A DNA stretch of 64,000 nt from Kribbella qitaiheensis (lineage in GTDB: Bacteria; Actinomycetota; Actinomycetes; Propionibacteriales; Kribbellaceae). Both the position numbers and the translations under genes were made by a program. This document shows positions 8,606 through 16,893 of this stretch, piece by piece; position 1 is the stretch's first letter, and each line of letters starts with the position of its first letter. Location: contig NZ_CP043661.1 in assembly GCF_014217565.1 (NCBI RefSeq), forward strand, positions 3,906,001 through 3,970,000. The letters run 5' to 3'. The notes beneath the pieces were generated by a model. The model was given only the letters and a program-made list of their open reading frames with translations, ran no database searches and was not told where the DNA came from.

Positions 8606-9589
8606 TCACCCGTACGCCGGGCTGCTCGCGTCCGGGATGAGCAGCGTCGGCGTACCGGCCCCGTTGGCCGGGACCGACCAGACGTCGGAGGCGTCACCGT
8701 CTCGGCGCAGGGCGTAGAGGATCGTGGAATCGTCGCGCCACAAAGGCTGGTCGTCGACGCTGCGAGTCTCGGCCAGCTGGGTCACCGTCCGAGATGCCAG
8801 ATCCACCACGGCGAGCCGCCAGACACCGTCGGAAACCTTTTGTTTGAAGGCGATTCGCTTACCATCCGGCGACAGCGACGGGCATTCGACATTCTCGAGG
8901 ATCGCCTCGCCGCGATAGCGCTTGTAGTCCGTCTCGATCAGGTAGGTCTTCCCCTTGCTGCCGAGTGTCGCGTAGAACCGGTTGCCGTCGGCACCGAAGG
9001 TGATTCCCCAGAAGTTCGCGTCGCGGGCGAAGTACCGTCGTCCACTGATGAAGACAGCGAGTTCCTCGATGGTCTTCACCAACTGCCCGGTCTGCACCTC
9101 GTAAAGTCCGCTGCGAGTGGAGAACCCGGTCGCGGAGTACGAGTCGCCCGAGACGAACAGCGTCCAGTAGACGATCTTTCCATCCGAAGAAACGCGTGCC
9201 CTGCTCGGCGTTCCGGGCAAGGTCTCCCGATGCCGGACAGCCTGATCGGGACCGAGCACCAGCAGGTCGGTCACCGGCGGCAGCGATCCCTGCTTGACAC
9301 TGAGACACACCCCCGTACCGCGAGCGACCGCATAGCGGTCGCACCGGAGATCTCCGACCTTCCGCGCCGCGGTCGGAGCGGTTCTCGGCACCGCGGCCAG
9401 CTTGCCGAAATCCGGGCCCTTGGCAACATTCCGGAAGTACAAGCTGCGGCCGTCCAGCGCCATCGACTGTCCGGTGACCACCGGGACCGCGTTCTCGGCG
9501 GGACCGTCACCGCGAGCGGACACGACGTAGGTGACCGCCACGCCCGCGAAGACGGCGAACCCGGCCAACGCGATCAGAACCTTCTTCAT
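8606..9589 (-). CDS. Membrane-anchored TolB-like beta-propeller protein
   Basis: 327 residues from the ATG at 9589, which overlaps the stop of the MFS gene by ATGA and has GGAGG upstream. One N-terminal transmembrane helix (residues about 3-23) is followed by an extracytoplasmic domain with repeated strands of the WD40/TolB type, such as SSDGKIVYWTLFV, ECPSLSPDGKRIAFKQ and DDQPLWRDDSTILYALR. It probably forms a propeller on the outer face. As the last gene of a three-gene operon with a secreted phosphoesterase and a transporter it may be an accessory or sensor; its exact role is unknown. Confidence 0.75.
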   Translation of the reverse strand: MKKVLIALAGFAVFAGVAVTYVVSARGDGPAENAVPVVTGQSMALDGRSLYFRNVAKGPDFGKLAAVPRTAPTAARKVGDLRCDRYAVARGTGVCLSVKQGSLPPVTDLLVLGPDQAVRHRETLPGTPSRARVSSDGKIVYWTLFVSGDSYSATGFSTRSGLYEVQTGQLVKTIEELAVFISGRRYFARDANFWGITFGADGNRFYATLGSKGKTYLIETDYKRYRGEAILENVECPSLSPDGKRIAFKQKVSDGVWRLAVVDLASRTVTQLAETRSVDDQPLWRDDSTILYALRRDGDASDVWSVPANGAGTPTLLIPDASSPAYG

Positions 9590-10830
9590 CCCCTTGCCTC
9601 CCAGGGTTTGACGACAGCCGCCGCGATCGTGACGACCACCAGAAGACCGGCTGTCACGACCAAGGACGGACCCAGGTCCCACAGCGTCCAAGCGAGTCCG
9701 AAGAGCACAGCCGACGCCATCCGGGCCAGCGCCTGGCCGGTCTGCAGCAGAGCAAGACCGCTTGCCCTCAGGTCTTCCGGCAACAGTGGTCCTGCAGCCG
9801 CAGGAAGAACCCCGTCCGTCGCCGCATAGAAGATCCCGTGCAGGGCAAGAGCTCCGATGATCGACAACGGCCCACCGACCGGTCCGCAGACCAGCACCAG
9901 GCAGATCACCAACGCGAGGTGACCTCCGACGAACACTCGCCAGCGGCCGAAGCGATCAGCGATCCGGCCGAGCGGAACGGCCAGCAGCAGGAAGACCCCC
10001 GTCGTACCCAACGGAAGCAGCGGGAACAGCGTGCTGCTGATATCCCACCTGCGCTGCAAGGCCAAGTAGACAAAGGAATCCGTGATCGTCACCAGGCCGA
10101 GAAGGGCAGCCCAGCCGCACATCCGGCGAAAGCTTCTCCCTCCCAGCAAGGCGAACATCGCCCGCAACGGGATACCTGAAGCCCGATGAGTCCGCACCTT
10201 GTCGCGAACTGCCACGACGAGGAGCAGCACACCGAAGCAGGCGATGCAGAAGCTGGTCACGAAGACGGAGCCGTAGTCGCCCAGGCTGACCCACAGCACG
10301 CCCATCGCGACCAGCGGACCGAGGAACGCACCGGCGGTGTCCAGCGCCCGGTGGACGCCGAACGACCGGCCGAGCGTCTCCGGCTTGCTGCTCAACGAGA
10401 TCAGGGCATCCCGAGGGGCGGTCCGGATGCCCTTCCCCGCACGATCGACAGCAAGAACAGCGCCGATCCCGGCCACTGACGAGCCGGCCAGGATCAGGCC
10501 GAGCTTGCAGATCGCCGAGAGTCCGTAGCCGACACCTGCGACGGTCTTGAGCCGGTGCCAGCGATCCGCGGCGTACCCGCCGACGAGGCGCAGTACGGCA
10601 GTCGCACCGGCGTACAGACCGTCCAACAGCCCGAACTGCAAGGGGTTCAGGCCGAGTCCGAGTACCAGGTAGAGAGGGAGAATCGCGGTGACCATCTCCG
10701 ACGAGATGTCGGTGACGAGGCTGACCAGACCGAGTGCGACGACATTGCCGGACACTCGGCGCCAGCGGAGCGCGGTGCTACCGGTGGCCGGGCCGCCACT
10801 GTCGGCGGCCCGGCTGCTGGCTAGATACAT
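9586..10830 (-). CDS. Major facilitator superfamily transporter
   Basis: 414 residues with 12 predicted membrane segments. The loop GYAADRWHRLKTVAG between helices 2 and 3 and GRIADRFGRWRVF in the second half match the MFS motif A. The pattern DRAGKGIRTAPRDALI, after helix 4, is shared with a bacterial subfamily of poorly characterised MFS permeases. The start is 1 base after the stop of the phosphoesterase gene and has no clear ribosome-binding site, so translation is probably coupled. A substrate released by the secreted phosphoesterase is possible but is only inferred from the operon. Confidence 0.85.
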   Translation of the reverse strand: MYLASSRAADSGGPATGSTALRWRRVSGNVVALGLVSLVTDISSEMVTAILPLYLVLGLGLNPLQFGLLDGLYAGATAVLRLVGGYAADRWHRLKTVAGVGYGLSAICKLGLILAGSSVAGIGAVLAVDRAGKGIRTAPRDALISLSSKPETLGRSFGVHRALDTAGAFLGPLVAMGVLWVSLGDYGSVFVTSFCIACFGVLLLVVAVRDKVRTHRASGIPLRAMFALLGGRSFRRMCGWAALLGLVTITDSFVYLALQRRWDISSTLFPLLPLGTTGVFLLLAVPLGRIADRFGRWRVFVGGHLALVICLVLVCGPVGGPLSIIGALALHGIFYAATDGVLPAAAGPLLPEDLRASGLALLQTGQALARMASAVLFGLAWTLWDLGPSLVVTAGLLVVVTIAAAVVKPWEARG

Positions 10831-10831
10831 G

Positions 10832-12448
10832 TCAGTGGCAGGTGTAGGTCGGGCTGCTGTCCAGCACCGTGTTGTCGAGGCCGATGAGCTGCTCGGCGAA
10901 CGTGGTGTCGGTCATCGACAGCTTGAGCACACCGCTCTTGTCGTGGATCAACTTGGCCGTGGCGGGGTGAGCCGCGTGGACCGGGTAGAACGACGCACCG
11001 CCGGTGCCGCCGATGATCTGCATCGGACCGTTCGGGTCCGGCTGACCGTTGACGTTCTGCGGCAGGAACCGTTCGTAGTGGTGATCGTGACCGTTCAGCA
11101 CCAGGTCGACCTTGGCATCGACCAACGTCTGCCAGAGCTGGGCGGCGTCGGGGTTGTCGCCGTGGTCGCCCGAGCTGAAGCGCGGGTGGTGGTAGTAGGC
11201 CGCGATGCAGCCCTTGGTGTTGCCGGCGAGGTCCTGCTTCAGCCAGGTGAGCTGGGCCGGGTCGGTGGCAGCGGTCTTGCCGGCCTCCTCCTTCACGAAG
11301 TCGTTGGAGTCCAGCGCGATGAAGTGCCAGTTGCCGCGTTCCCAGCTGTAGTAGTTCTTGCCCTGCGGCGTGGCGATCGATCCGAAGTACTTGTGGTATC
11401 CGTCGAACGACGGCTCGTCGTAGGTCTCGTGGTTACCTGGGATCGGCTTGGTGATGCTCTTGAACTTCCCCCAGGTCTTGTCGTAGTAGTTCTGGAAGTC
11501 CGACAGATGCGCGTCGTCGTACTGGTTGTCGCCCATCGTGATGACGTTGGCCGGGTTTATCGCCTGGACCAGCGCCGCCGTCTTGGGGTGAATGCAGCTG
11601 GAGCTGGATGCCGTGCACTGCTCCGCGATGTCGCCGGCGGCCGCGAGGACGAACTGACCGCCACCGCCACCGGCCGTCGTCAGCACGCTGAGGGCATCGC
11701 TGGGGTTGGAGACGTTTCCGGCGAGATCACGAGCCTTCACGGTGTACTTGTACGTCGTACTCCCGCTCAGGCCGGTGTCGTTGTACGGCGGCTGTGCGAC
11801 GTTGGCGATCACGACGCCGTCCCGCAGTACGTCGTACGAGTTGACGCCCACGTTGTCGGTAGAGGCGGTCCAGCTCAGGGTCGCGGTGGTCGCCGTGACG
11901 CTGGTGGCCTTCAATCCAGTCGGGACTGTGGGCGCCTGGGTGTCACCGCTGGAGTCTGCAGCGCCGTACACCTCCAGCTCCCACAGGGAGTAGCCGTAGC
12001 TCGTGCCTCGCTTGGTGCCGACCAGACGGACGTACCGCCCGTGTCCCTGCAGGCCGGTCAGGTCATCGGTGGCGCCGTTGCCGTTGACGACATCCTTGAC
12101 GGTGGTGAAATTGGTGCCGTCGTCCGAGACCTCGATCCGGTAGTTCTTCCCGTACGCCGCCTCCCAGCTCAGCTTGACCCGATGGATGGCGGCGGCCTGA
12201 CCGAGGTCGACCCGGATCCACTGCGGATCCACGCCTTCCGCGCTGGCCCAGCGCGTCGTCCCGCTCCCGTCGACGGCGAGATCGCCGCCGAAGGAACTGG
12301 TCTCGAGACTGGACGCCAGTACCGGTTTACGCTGGGACAGCAGAGCGTCCGCCGCTGCTTCGGCACTTGAATTGAGTCCGATCCCGGCCACCAGAGCGGC
12401 GACCACAAACGGGGGTACTACCTTGAGCAACACGCGCCTTCGAGCCAT
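10832..12448 (-). CDS. Secreted metallophosphoesterase with F5/8C and fibronectin III domains
   Basis: 538 residues. A signal peptide (about 1-31, ending SSAEAA) is followed by an F5/8 type C carbohydrate-binding-like domain (about 35-165, WIRVDLGQAAAIHRVKLSW), one fibronectin III domain (about 172-258) and a calcineurin-like phosphoesterase domain. Metal-binding motifs are visible as GDIAEQC, GDNQYDD, GNHE, YYHHPRF and GHDHHYER, so the two-metal centre looks complete. It should act outside the cell on phosphate esters while bound to a surface or polysaccharide. CTGGAG lies upstream of the ATG. The promoter region holds three overlapping palindromes. First gene of the operon. Confidence 0.9.
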   Translation of the reverse strand: MARRRVLLKVVPPFVVAALVAGIGLNSSAEAAADALLSQRKPVLASSLETSSFGGDLAVDGSGTTRWASAEGVDPQWIRVDLGQAAAIHRVKLSWEAAYGKNYRIEVSDDGTNFTTVKDVVNGNGATDDLTGLQGHGRYVRLVGTKRGTSYGYSLWELEVYGAADSSGDTQAPTVPTGLKATSVTATTATLSWTASTDNVGVNSYDVLRDGVVIANVAQPPYNDTGLSGSTTYKYTVKARDLAGNVSNPSDALSVLTTAGGGGGQFVLAAAGDIAEQCTASSSSCIHPKTAALVQAINPANVITMGDNQYDDAHLSDFQNYYDKTWGKFKSITKPIPGNHETYDEPSFDGYHKYFGSIATPQGKNYYSWERGNWHFIALDSNDFVKEEAGKTAATDPAQLTWLKQDLAGNTKGCIAAYYHHPRFSSGDHGDNPDAAQLWQTLVDAKVDLVLNGHDHHYERFLPQNVNGQPDPNGPMQIIGGTGGASFYPVHAAHPATAKLIHDKSGVLKLSMTDTTFAEQLIGLDNTVLDSSPTYTCH

Positions 12449-12483
12449 GAGCCACTCCAGAGGGGCGATCGGGAGTATTTTGC

Positions 12484-12527
12484 TAGGTGGATTTACCTAA
12501 CAACAATTGTTAGGAAAGTTACCTAAC
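12484..12527. promoter_or_regulatory. Three overlapping palindromes upstream of the phosphoesterase operon
   Basis: TAGGT/ACCTA (12484-12499), CCTAACAACAATTGTTAGG (12496-12514; 8-base arms) and GTTAGGAAAGTTACCTAAC (12509-12527; one mismatch from perfect symmetry) share half-sites and start 36 bases upstream of the ATG. The arrangement suggests a repressor binding cooperatively at neighbouring dimer sites. Confidence 0.7.
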
Positions 12528-12562
12528 AGTCCTGACCTCGTCAATGGCCCACGTATGTCGAG

Positions 12563-12791
12563 CCCGCCTCGTGCCCTCCTCCGTCGCGGCTAGAAAGCGC
12601 TCGGCTCGGATTGCCGATCCGGGGACACCGACCGGCGTACCGTCGTCCTGGACGAATCAGGTTTCCAGCCATCGCCCACGTCATCCGATCCGCGACGGAG
12701 CGGCCGGCCGCCCCGGCTGTTCGCTTGAACCTGGACCAGCGGACCACGTGCGGCTGACCGCTAGTCGCGACGGAGGAGGGCGCGAAGCGGG
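12563..12791. mobile_element. MITE-like element bounded by inverted repeats
   Basis: The segments 12573-12593 and 12761-12781 are inverted copies of each other at 20 of 21 positions, and the similarity extends about 10 bases outward on each side (8 of 10). They bound a roughly 230-base element with no convincing gene inside. This fits a non-autonomous mobile element or the ends of a deleted IS. No target duplication was recognised. It fills the gap between the siderophore importer and the phosphoesterase operon. Confidence 0.5.
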
Positions 12792-12800
12792 GGTCTTTCG

Positions 12801-13751
12801 TCAGCGTTGGGTGGGTCGGCAGATTCCGTTCGCGGCGGAGGACGCGGCGAGGGCCTTCGCGGCTGGGTTCTCGGTCCCGACACCCCCGCTGACAGCGTTG
12901 TCGGCGGCAACGGGTCCGCCGGCCGCGTTGGTGCGGGGGGTGTGGCGGCCGATGGGGACGACCATCGGCGTACCGGCCACCGGGTCCGGGATCACCTTGA
13001 CCGCCAGGCCGAAGACGTCCTGGACCACCTGCTCGGTGATCACCTCGGCCGGGTTGCCCTCGGCAACGATCGCGCCGTCCTTCATCGCGATCAGGTGGTC
13101 GCCGAAGCGGCAGGCCTGGTTCAGGTCGTGCAGCACCAGGACGATGGTCCGATCGTCTCGCTTGTTCAGGTCGACCAGCAGATCGAGCACCTCGAACTGG
13201 TGGGTCAGGTCGAGGAAGGTGGTCGGCTCGTCGAGCAGCAGGATGCCGGTCTCCTGCGCCAGCGCCATCGCGATCCAGACCCGCTGGCGCTGACCACCGG
13301 ACAGTTCGTCGATCGGGCGGTCGGCGATCTCCAGTACGTCGGTCGAGGTCATCGCGTCGGCGATCGCCTCGTCGTCGGCCGACGTCCACTGCCGGATCCA
13401 GCCCTGCCGCGGGTACCGGCCGCGACCGACCAGGTCCGCGACCGTGATGCCTTCCGGCGCGGTCGGCGACTGCGGCAGCAGACCGAGCCGGGTCGCGACC
13501 TCACGGGTCGGGATCTGGTGGATGCTCTTGCCGTCCAGCAGCACGGATCCCCTGCTGGGCTTGAGCAACCGGGCCAGCGTCTTCAGCAGGGTGGACTTGC
13601 CGCACGCATTGGCGCCGACGATCACACTGATCTTGCCGGCCGGGATCCGGACCGACAGGTCGTGGATGATCTCGCGATGGTCGTAGCCGACGGCAAGGTT
13701 CTCGGCGGCCAGACTGTGGTCCACCGCAGGCTCGATCATGGGGGTCTCCAT
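12801..13751 (-). CDS. Ferric-siderophore ABC transporter ATPase, FecE/FepC type
   Basis: Energy-coupling subunit of an iron importer, 316 residues. Walker A is GANACGKST, the signature LSGGQRQRVWIAMALAQ, Walker B ILLLDEPTTFLDL and the switch His is in VLVLHDLNQA; all are typical of the FepC/FecE group. A C-terminal tail of about 50 Ala/Gly-rich residues exceeds the usual 255-270. The ATG at 13751 starts 1 base after the permease stop; a GTG at 13763 is an alternative. Last gene of the importer operon, which is preceded by an iron box. Confidence 0.92.
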   Translation of the reverse strand: METPMIEPAVDHSLAAENLAVGYDHREIIHDLSVRIPAGKISVIVGANACGKSTLLKTLARLLKPSRGSVLLDGKSIHQIPTREVATRLGLLPQSPTAPEGITVADLVGRGRYPRQGWIRQWTSADDEAIADAMTSTDVLEIADRPIDELSGGQRQRVWIAMALAQETGILLLDEPTTFLDLTHQFEVLDLLVDLNKRDDRTIVLVLHDLNQACRFGDHLIAMKDGAIVAEGNPAEVITEQVVQDVFGLAVKVIPDPVAGTPMVVPIGRHTPRTNAAGGPVAADNAVSGGVGTENPAAKALAASSAANGICRPTQR

Positions 13752-13752
13752 T

Positions 13753-14811
13753 TCAGCCACCACTCCCCACCCGGTTGGCCCGGGCCAGCAAGAACATCAG
13801 GTACGGCGCGCCGACGACGCCGGTGATGACACCGACCGGCAACTGGGTCTCCCCCAGCGCGTGCTGCGCGATCAGGTCGGACAACGACACCACGAAGGCA
13901 CCGATCAGAGCGGACACGATCAGCGCCGGCCCCGCCGACCGGGTCAGCCAGCGGGCGATCGGCGGCGCCACGAAGGCCACGAAACCGATCGGCCCGGCCG
14001 CGGCCGTCGCCATCGCGGCCAGCAGCACGGCAACCACGATCAGCCCGAGCCGCGAAAGCTCCACTCGCAAGCCCAGCCCGTACGCCGTTTCGTCGCCGAA
14101 CTGAAGGATCCGCAACCGATGCACCAGGAAGATCAGCACCGGCGAAAGCACGACGAGGGTGATCGTCATCCAGCGGACCTGCGTCCAGTCCCGCCCGTTC
14201 AGGCTGCCGGTGAGCCAGATCAGCGCTTGCTGGGCGATCTCGACCCGCGCCTTGGTCAGCAGGTACGACGTGAGGCTGGTCGCCATCGCGCCGATTCCGA
14301 TCCCGATCCCGACCAGGATCAGCCGGTAGCTGGAGACACCGCGTCGCCACGCGAGCAGGTACATGATGATGGCGGTCAGCAGCGCTCCCGCGATCGCGAG
14401 TCCGGCGATCGCAGCGCCGGCCAGACCAAGCGTGACGATCGCGAACACGGCGAACGCACTGGCGCCGTACGTGACACCGATGATGTCCGGGCTGGCCAGC
14501 GGATTGCGGGCGATGCTCTGGAAGATCGCACCGGACAAGCCGAGAGCGAGGCCGACCAGGAGACCTGTCAGCGCCCGGGGCAATCGGAGCGTGTTCACGA
14601 TGAACTCGGTCGCCTTGTCGCCGCCACCGAACAGCGTCTTCACCACGTCGCTCACCGGGATCTTGAAGTCCCCGAGTGAGAGCGAGACGCAGAAGATCAC
14701 GAACACCACAGCGGCGAGGACGGCCGTCACGACCAGCGACCGGGCCCGCCGGGCAGCCCGGGCCCGCGAGATCACCTGGGCCGGCGAATGTTCCGCGGTC
14801 ACGCTCGCCAT
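13753..14811 (-). CDS. Ferric-siderophore ABC transporter permease, FecD/FepG type
   Basis: 352 residues, about nine or ten membrane segments, FecCD family. Motifs include LRLPRALTGLLVGLALGLSG and NPLASPDIIGVTYGASAFAV, the conserved N-terminal part of this family, and GPIGFVAFVAPPIAR in the second half. It forms a heterodimeric channel with the permease encoded just upstream; its ATG shares one base with that gene's stop (TGATG). No binding-protein gene is nearby, so the lipoprotein must be encoded elsewhere. Confidence 0.92.
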   Translation of the reverse strand: MASVTAEHSPAQVISRARAARRARSLVVTAVLAAVVFVIFCVSLSLGDFKIPVSDVVKTLFGGGDKATEFIVNTLRLPRALTGLLVGLALGLSGAIFQSIARNPLASPDIIGVTYGASAFAVFAIVTLGLAGAAIAGLAIAGALLTAIIMYLLAWRRGVSSYRLILVGIGIGIGAMATSLTSYLLTKARVEIAQQALIWLTGSLNGRDWTQVRWMTITLVVLSPVLIFLVHRLRILQFGDETAYGLGLRVELSRLGLIVVAVLLAAMATAAAGPIGFVAFVAPPIARWLTRSAGPALIVSALIGAFVVSLSDLIAQHALGETQLPVGVITGVVGAPYLMFLLARANRVGSGG

Positions 14812-15881
14812 CAGAGGTCCGCCAGCTTCCGGCGGCGTACCAGGGCGATGAAGAAAGGCGCCCCGAGCACGGCGGTGACGATGCCGACCTGGAGCTCGCC
14901 CGGCTGCGCGGCGACCCGGCCGATGACGTCGGAACCGAGCAGCAGGATCGGGGCCAGCAGCATCGAGTACGGCAGGATCCAGCGGTAATCCGGCCCGGTC
15001 ACCAGGCGCGCCACGTGCGGGATGGTGAGGCCGACGAAACCGATCGGTCCCGCCGCGGCGGTGGCAGCTCCACAGAGCAGCACGACTGTGACCGCGGTGA
15101 AAATCCGTGCCAGCCCGACCCGCTGCCCCAGCGATCGGGCCACATCGTCACCGAGTGACAGAGCGTTGAGCACCCGGCCCGAGACCAGCGCGAGCGCGAT
15201 GCCGATCAGGATGAACGGCGCCACCTGGCCGACGACGTCCGAGCCACGGGCGGACAGCGACCCGACCGCCCAGAACCGGAACTGGTCGAAGGTGTCGACG
15301 TCCCCGATCAGCAGCGCGGTCGTGAGCGACCCGAGCATCGCTGTCAGGGCCGCGCCCGCGAGCGCGAGTTTCACCGGCGTCGCGCCTTCTCGTCCGAGTG
15401 AGCCGAGCGCGTAGACCGCGACCGAAGCGGCGGCCGCGCCGGCGAAGGCCAGCCACACGTACGCCGTCAGGCTGGTCAGGCCGAACCAATAGATGCCCGC
15501 GACAACGAAAAGCGCCGCGCCACCGTTGACGCCGAGAATGCCCGGATCCGCCAGCGGGTTGCGCGTCACGCCTTGCATCAACGCACCGGACAGTCCGAGC
15601 GCGGCGCCGACCAGCAGTCCGACCAGGGTTCGCGGCACTCTGAGCGAGTGGACGATCACGTGATCGGTGTTGGACGCGTCATAGTGGCGCAGGGCATCGA
15701 ACACGGTCGAGAGCGGGATCTGCCTGGAGCCCACGGCGATGCTCAGCAGACAGACCACCACCAGCAATGCCACACAGCCGACCAGGCCCAGGATCAGCGG
15801 GGTGCGGCGGGCACGCGAGCGGCGCCTGGGCGCAACTGCGGTCGCTGGCCGGGTTGCGGCGGCTGTAGGCGGCGGGGGCAT
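14811..15881 (-). CDS. Ferric-siderophore ABC transporter permease, FecC/FepD type
   Basis: 356 residues, FecCD family, about nine or ten membrane segments after an Arg/Pro-rich cytosolic start. LRVPRTLVGLLVGAALGLSG, NPLADPGILGVNGGAALFV and GPIGFVGLTIPHVAR are the family signatures. First gene of the importer operon. The start at 15881 is 17 bases from a DtxR/IdeR-type box, so repression by iron is expected. The divergent reductase gene shares the box. Confidence 0.92.
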   Translation of the reverse strand: MPPPPTAAATRPATAVAPRRRSRARRTPLILGLVGCVALLVVVCLLSIAVGSRQIPLSTVFDALRHYDASNTDHVIVHSLRVPRTLVGLLVGAALGLSGALMQGVTRNPLADPGILGVNGGAALFVVAGIYWFGLTSLTAYVWLAFAGAAAASVAVYALGSLGREGATPVKLALAGAALTAMLGSLTTALLIGDVDTFDQFRFWAVGSLSARGSDVVGQVAPFILIGIALALVSGRVLNALSLGDDVARSLGQRVGLARIFTAVTVVLLCGAATAAAGPIGFVGLTIPHVARLVTGPDYRWILPYSMLLAPILLLGSDVIGRVAAQPGELQVGIVTAVLGAPFFIALVRRRKLADL

Positions 15882-15898
15882 TGGATTTATAGATCCTC

Positions 15899-15917
15899 TT
15901 AGGTAAGGCTAACCTTT
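15899..15917. promoter_or_regulatory. DtxR/IdeR-type iron box shared by divergent siderophore genes
   Basis: TTAGGTAAGGCTAACCTTT closely follows the known consensus TTAGGTTAGGCTAACCTAA (three mismatches). It lies between the importer operon on the minus strand and the siderophore-interacting protein on the plus strand, as expected for an iron-dependent repressor site controlling both. Confidence 0.9.
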
Positions 15918-15997
15918 AGATGCCTGAGGATAGCCCGCTCGTCATCGGGCCGCACCCGAGCACCCCTGCCTTGTCAGTACTTTCATCGGAGACCGGT

Positions 15998-16822
15998 ATG
16001 ACGACAGTGCTCGAGCGCCCGATCGCGTTCGACTCGGTACTCGCCACCGTGGCGTCGATCGAGGACCTCAGCCCGCATCTGCGCCGGGTGACCTTCGTGG
16101 CGCCCGAGCTCGCCGAGGTGGTGACCGCCGGTCCGGATCAGCGGATCAAGGTGCTGCTCTCCCCGCCCGACGGCGGCGTACTGCGGTTGCCGGTCGGCCC
16201 CGAGTGGTACGCCGACTGGTGCTCGATGCCGGCCGAGGAGCGCTTCGTCATGCGCACCTACACGGTCCGCGCGCTGCGGCCCGAGGTGGCCGAGCTCGAT
16301 ATCGAATTCGTCCTGCACGGTGTGAACGGGCCCGCGTCGGCCTGGGTGAGCGACGTCGAGCCGGGTGACGAGATCGGTCTGATCGTGCCGTTCTCGGTCG
16401 ACACCAGCAGCATCAAAGGCCTGCTCAACTCAGGCGTCGACTACGTTCCGCCCGCGACGAGCATCAGCCGCGTCCTGGTCGCCGACGAGACCGCGCTGCC
16501 GGCACTGGCGGGCATCCTCGAGCAGCTTCCGGCCGCAGTACGGGCCACTGTCTTCGTCGAGGTTCCCGATCTGCGCGATATCCGCCCGCTGCCGAGCCCG
16601 GGCGAGGTGGACATCACCTGGATCACCCACGCTGATGCGTCCAATTCATTGCCCGCGGCCCTCAAAGCCGCCGATCTTCCGGACGACGTCGATTACGCGT
16701 GGGTGGCCGGCGAGTCCGGCATGATCAAGCAGGTCCGCCGCCACCTCGTCAACACCGTCGGCCTGCCCAAGTCCGCCGTCTCCTTCCAGGGCTACTGGAA
16801 ACGCGGCGAGGCCCAGATCTGA
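15998..16822 (+). CDS. Siderophore-interacting protein (ferric-siderophore reductase)
   Basis: FAD-dependent reductase that releases iron from imported siderophores in the cytosol, 274 residues. MRTYTVRALRPE is the flavin-binding motif of the SIP family, HGVNGPASAWV the following loop, and VAGESGMIKQVRRHLV the C-terminal NAD(P)H-binding part; the ending GYWKRGEA is typical. The ATG at 15998 has GGAG 6 bases upstream; the in-frame ATG at 15920 lies 3 bases after the iron box and is an unlikely start. Coordinated with the importer through that box. Confidence 0.93.
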   Translation: MTTVLERPIAFDSVLATVASIEDLSPHLRRVTFVAPELAEVVTAGPDQRIKVLLSPPDGGVLRLPVGPEWYADWCSMPAEERFVMRTYTVRALRPEVAELDIEFVLHGVNGPASAWVSDVEPGDEIGLIVPFSVDTSSIKGLLNSGVDYVPPATSISRVLVADETALPALAGILEQLPAAVRATVFVEVPDLRDIRPLPSPGEVDITWITHADASNSLPAALKAADLPDDVDYAWVAGESGMIKQVRRHLVNTVGLPKSAVSFQGYWKRGEAQI

Positions 16823-16835
16823 CTCGTCGCCGGTC

Positions 16836-16886
16836 CTTACGTCCGAAGAAGCGGAGGAACGTCCACTCCACTTCTTCGGACGTAAG
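16836..16886. terminator. Hairpin, copy A of a repeated gene-end element
   Basis: Perfect 16-base arms (CTTACGTCCGAAGAAG and its complement) around a 19-base centre, between convergent genes. The same sequence recurs at 38946-38993 and 50011-50061. Likely a two-way terminator. Confidence 0.75.
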
Positions 16887-16893
16887 CGAGGTG

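Noticed and set aside
10688..12370. 560-codon plus-strand open frame
   Set aside because: It is antisense to the phosphoesterase gene, which has all catalytic motifs; long antisense frames are normal at this GC content.
15920..15997. Upstream ATG for the siderophore-interacting protein
   Set aside because: It lies 3 bases after the iron box and lacks a ribosome-binding site; ATG 15998 has GGAG at good spacing.
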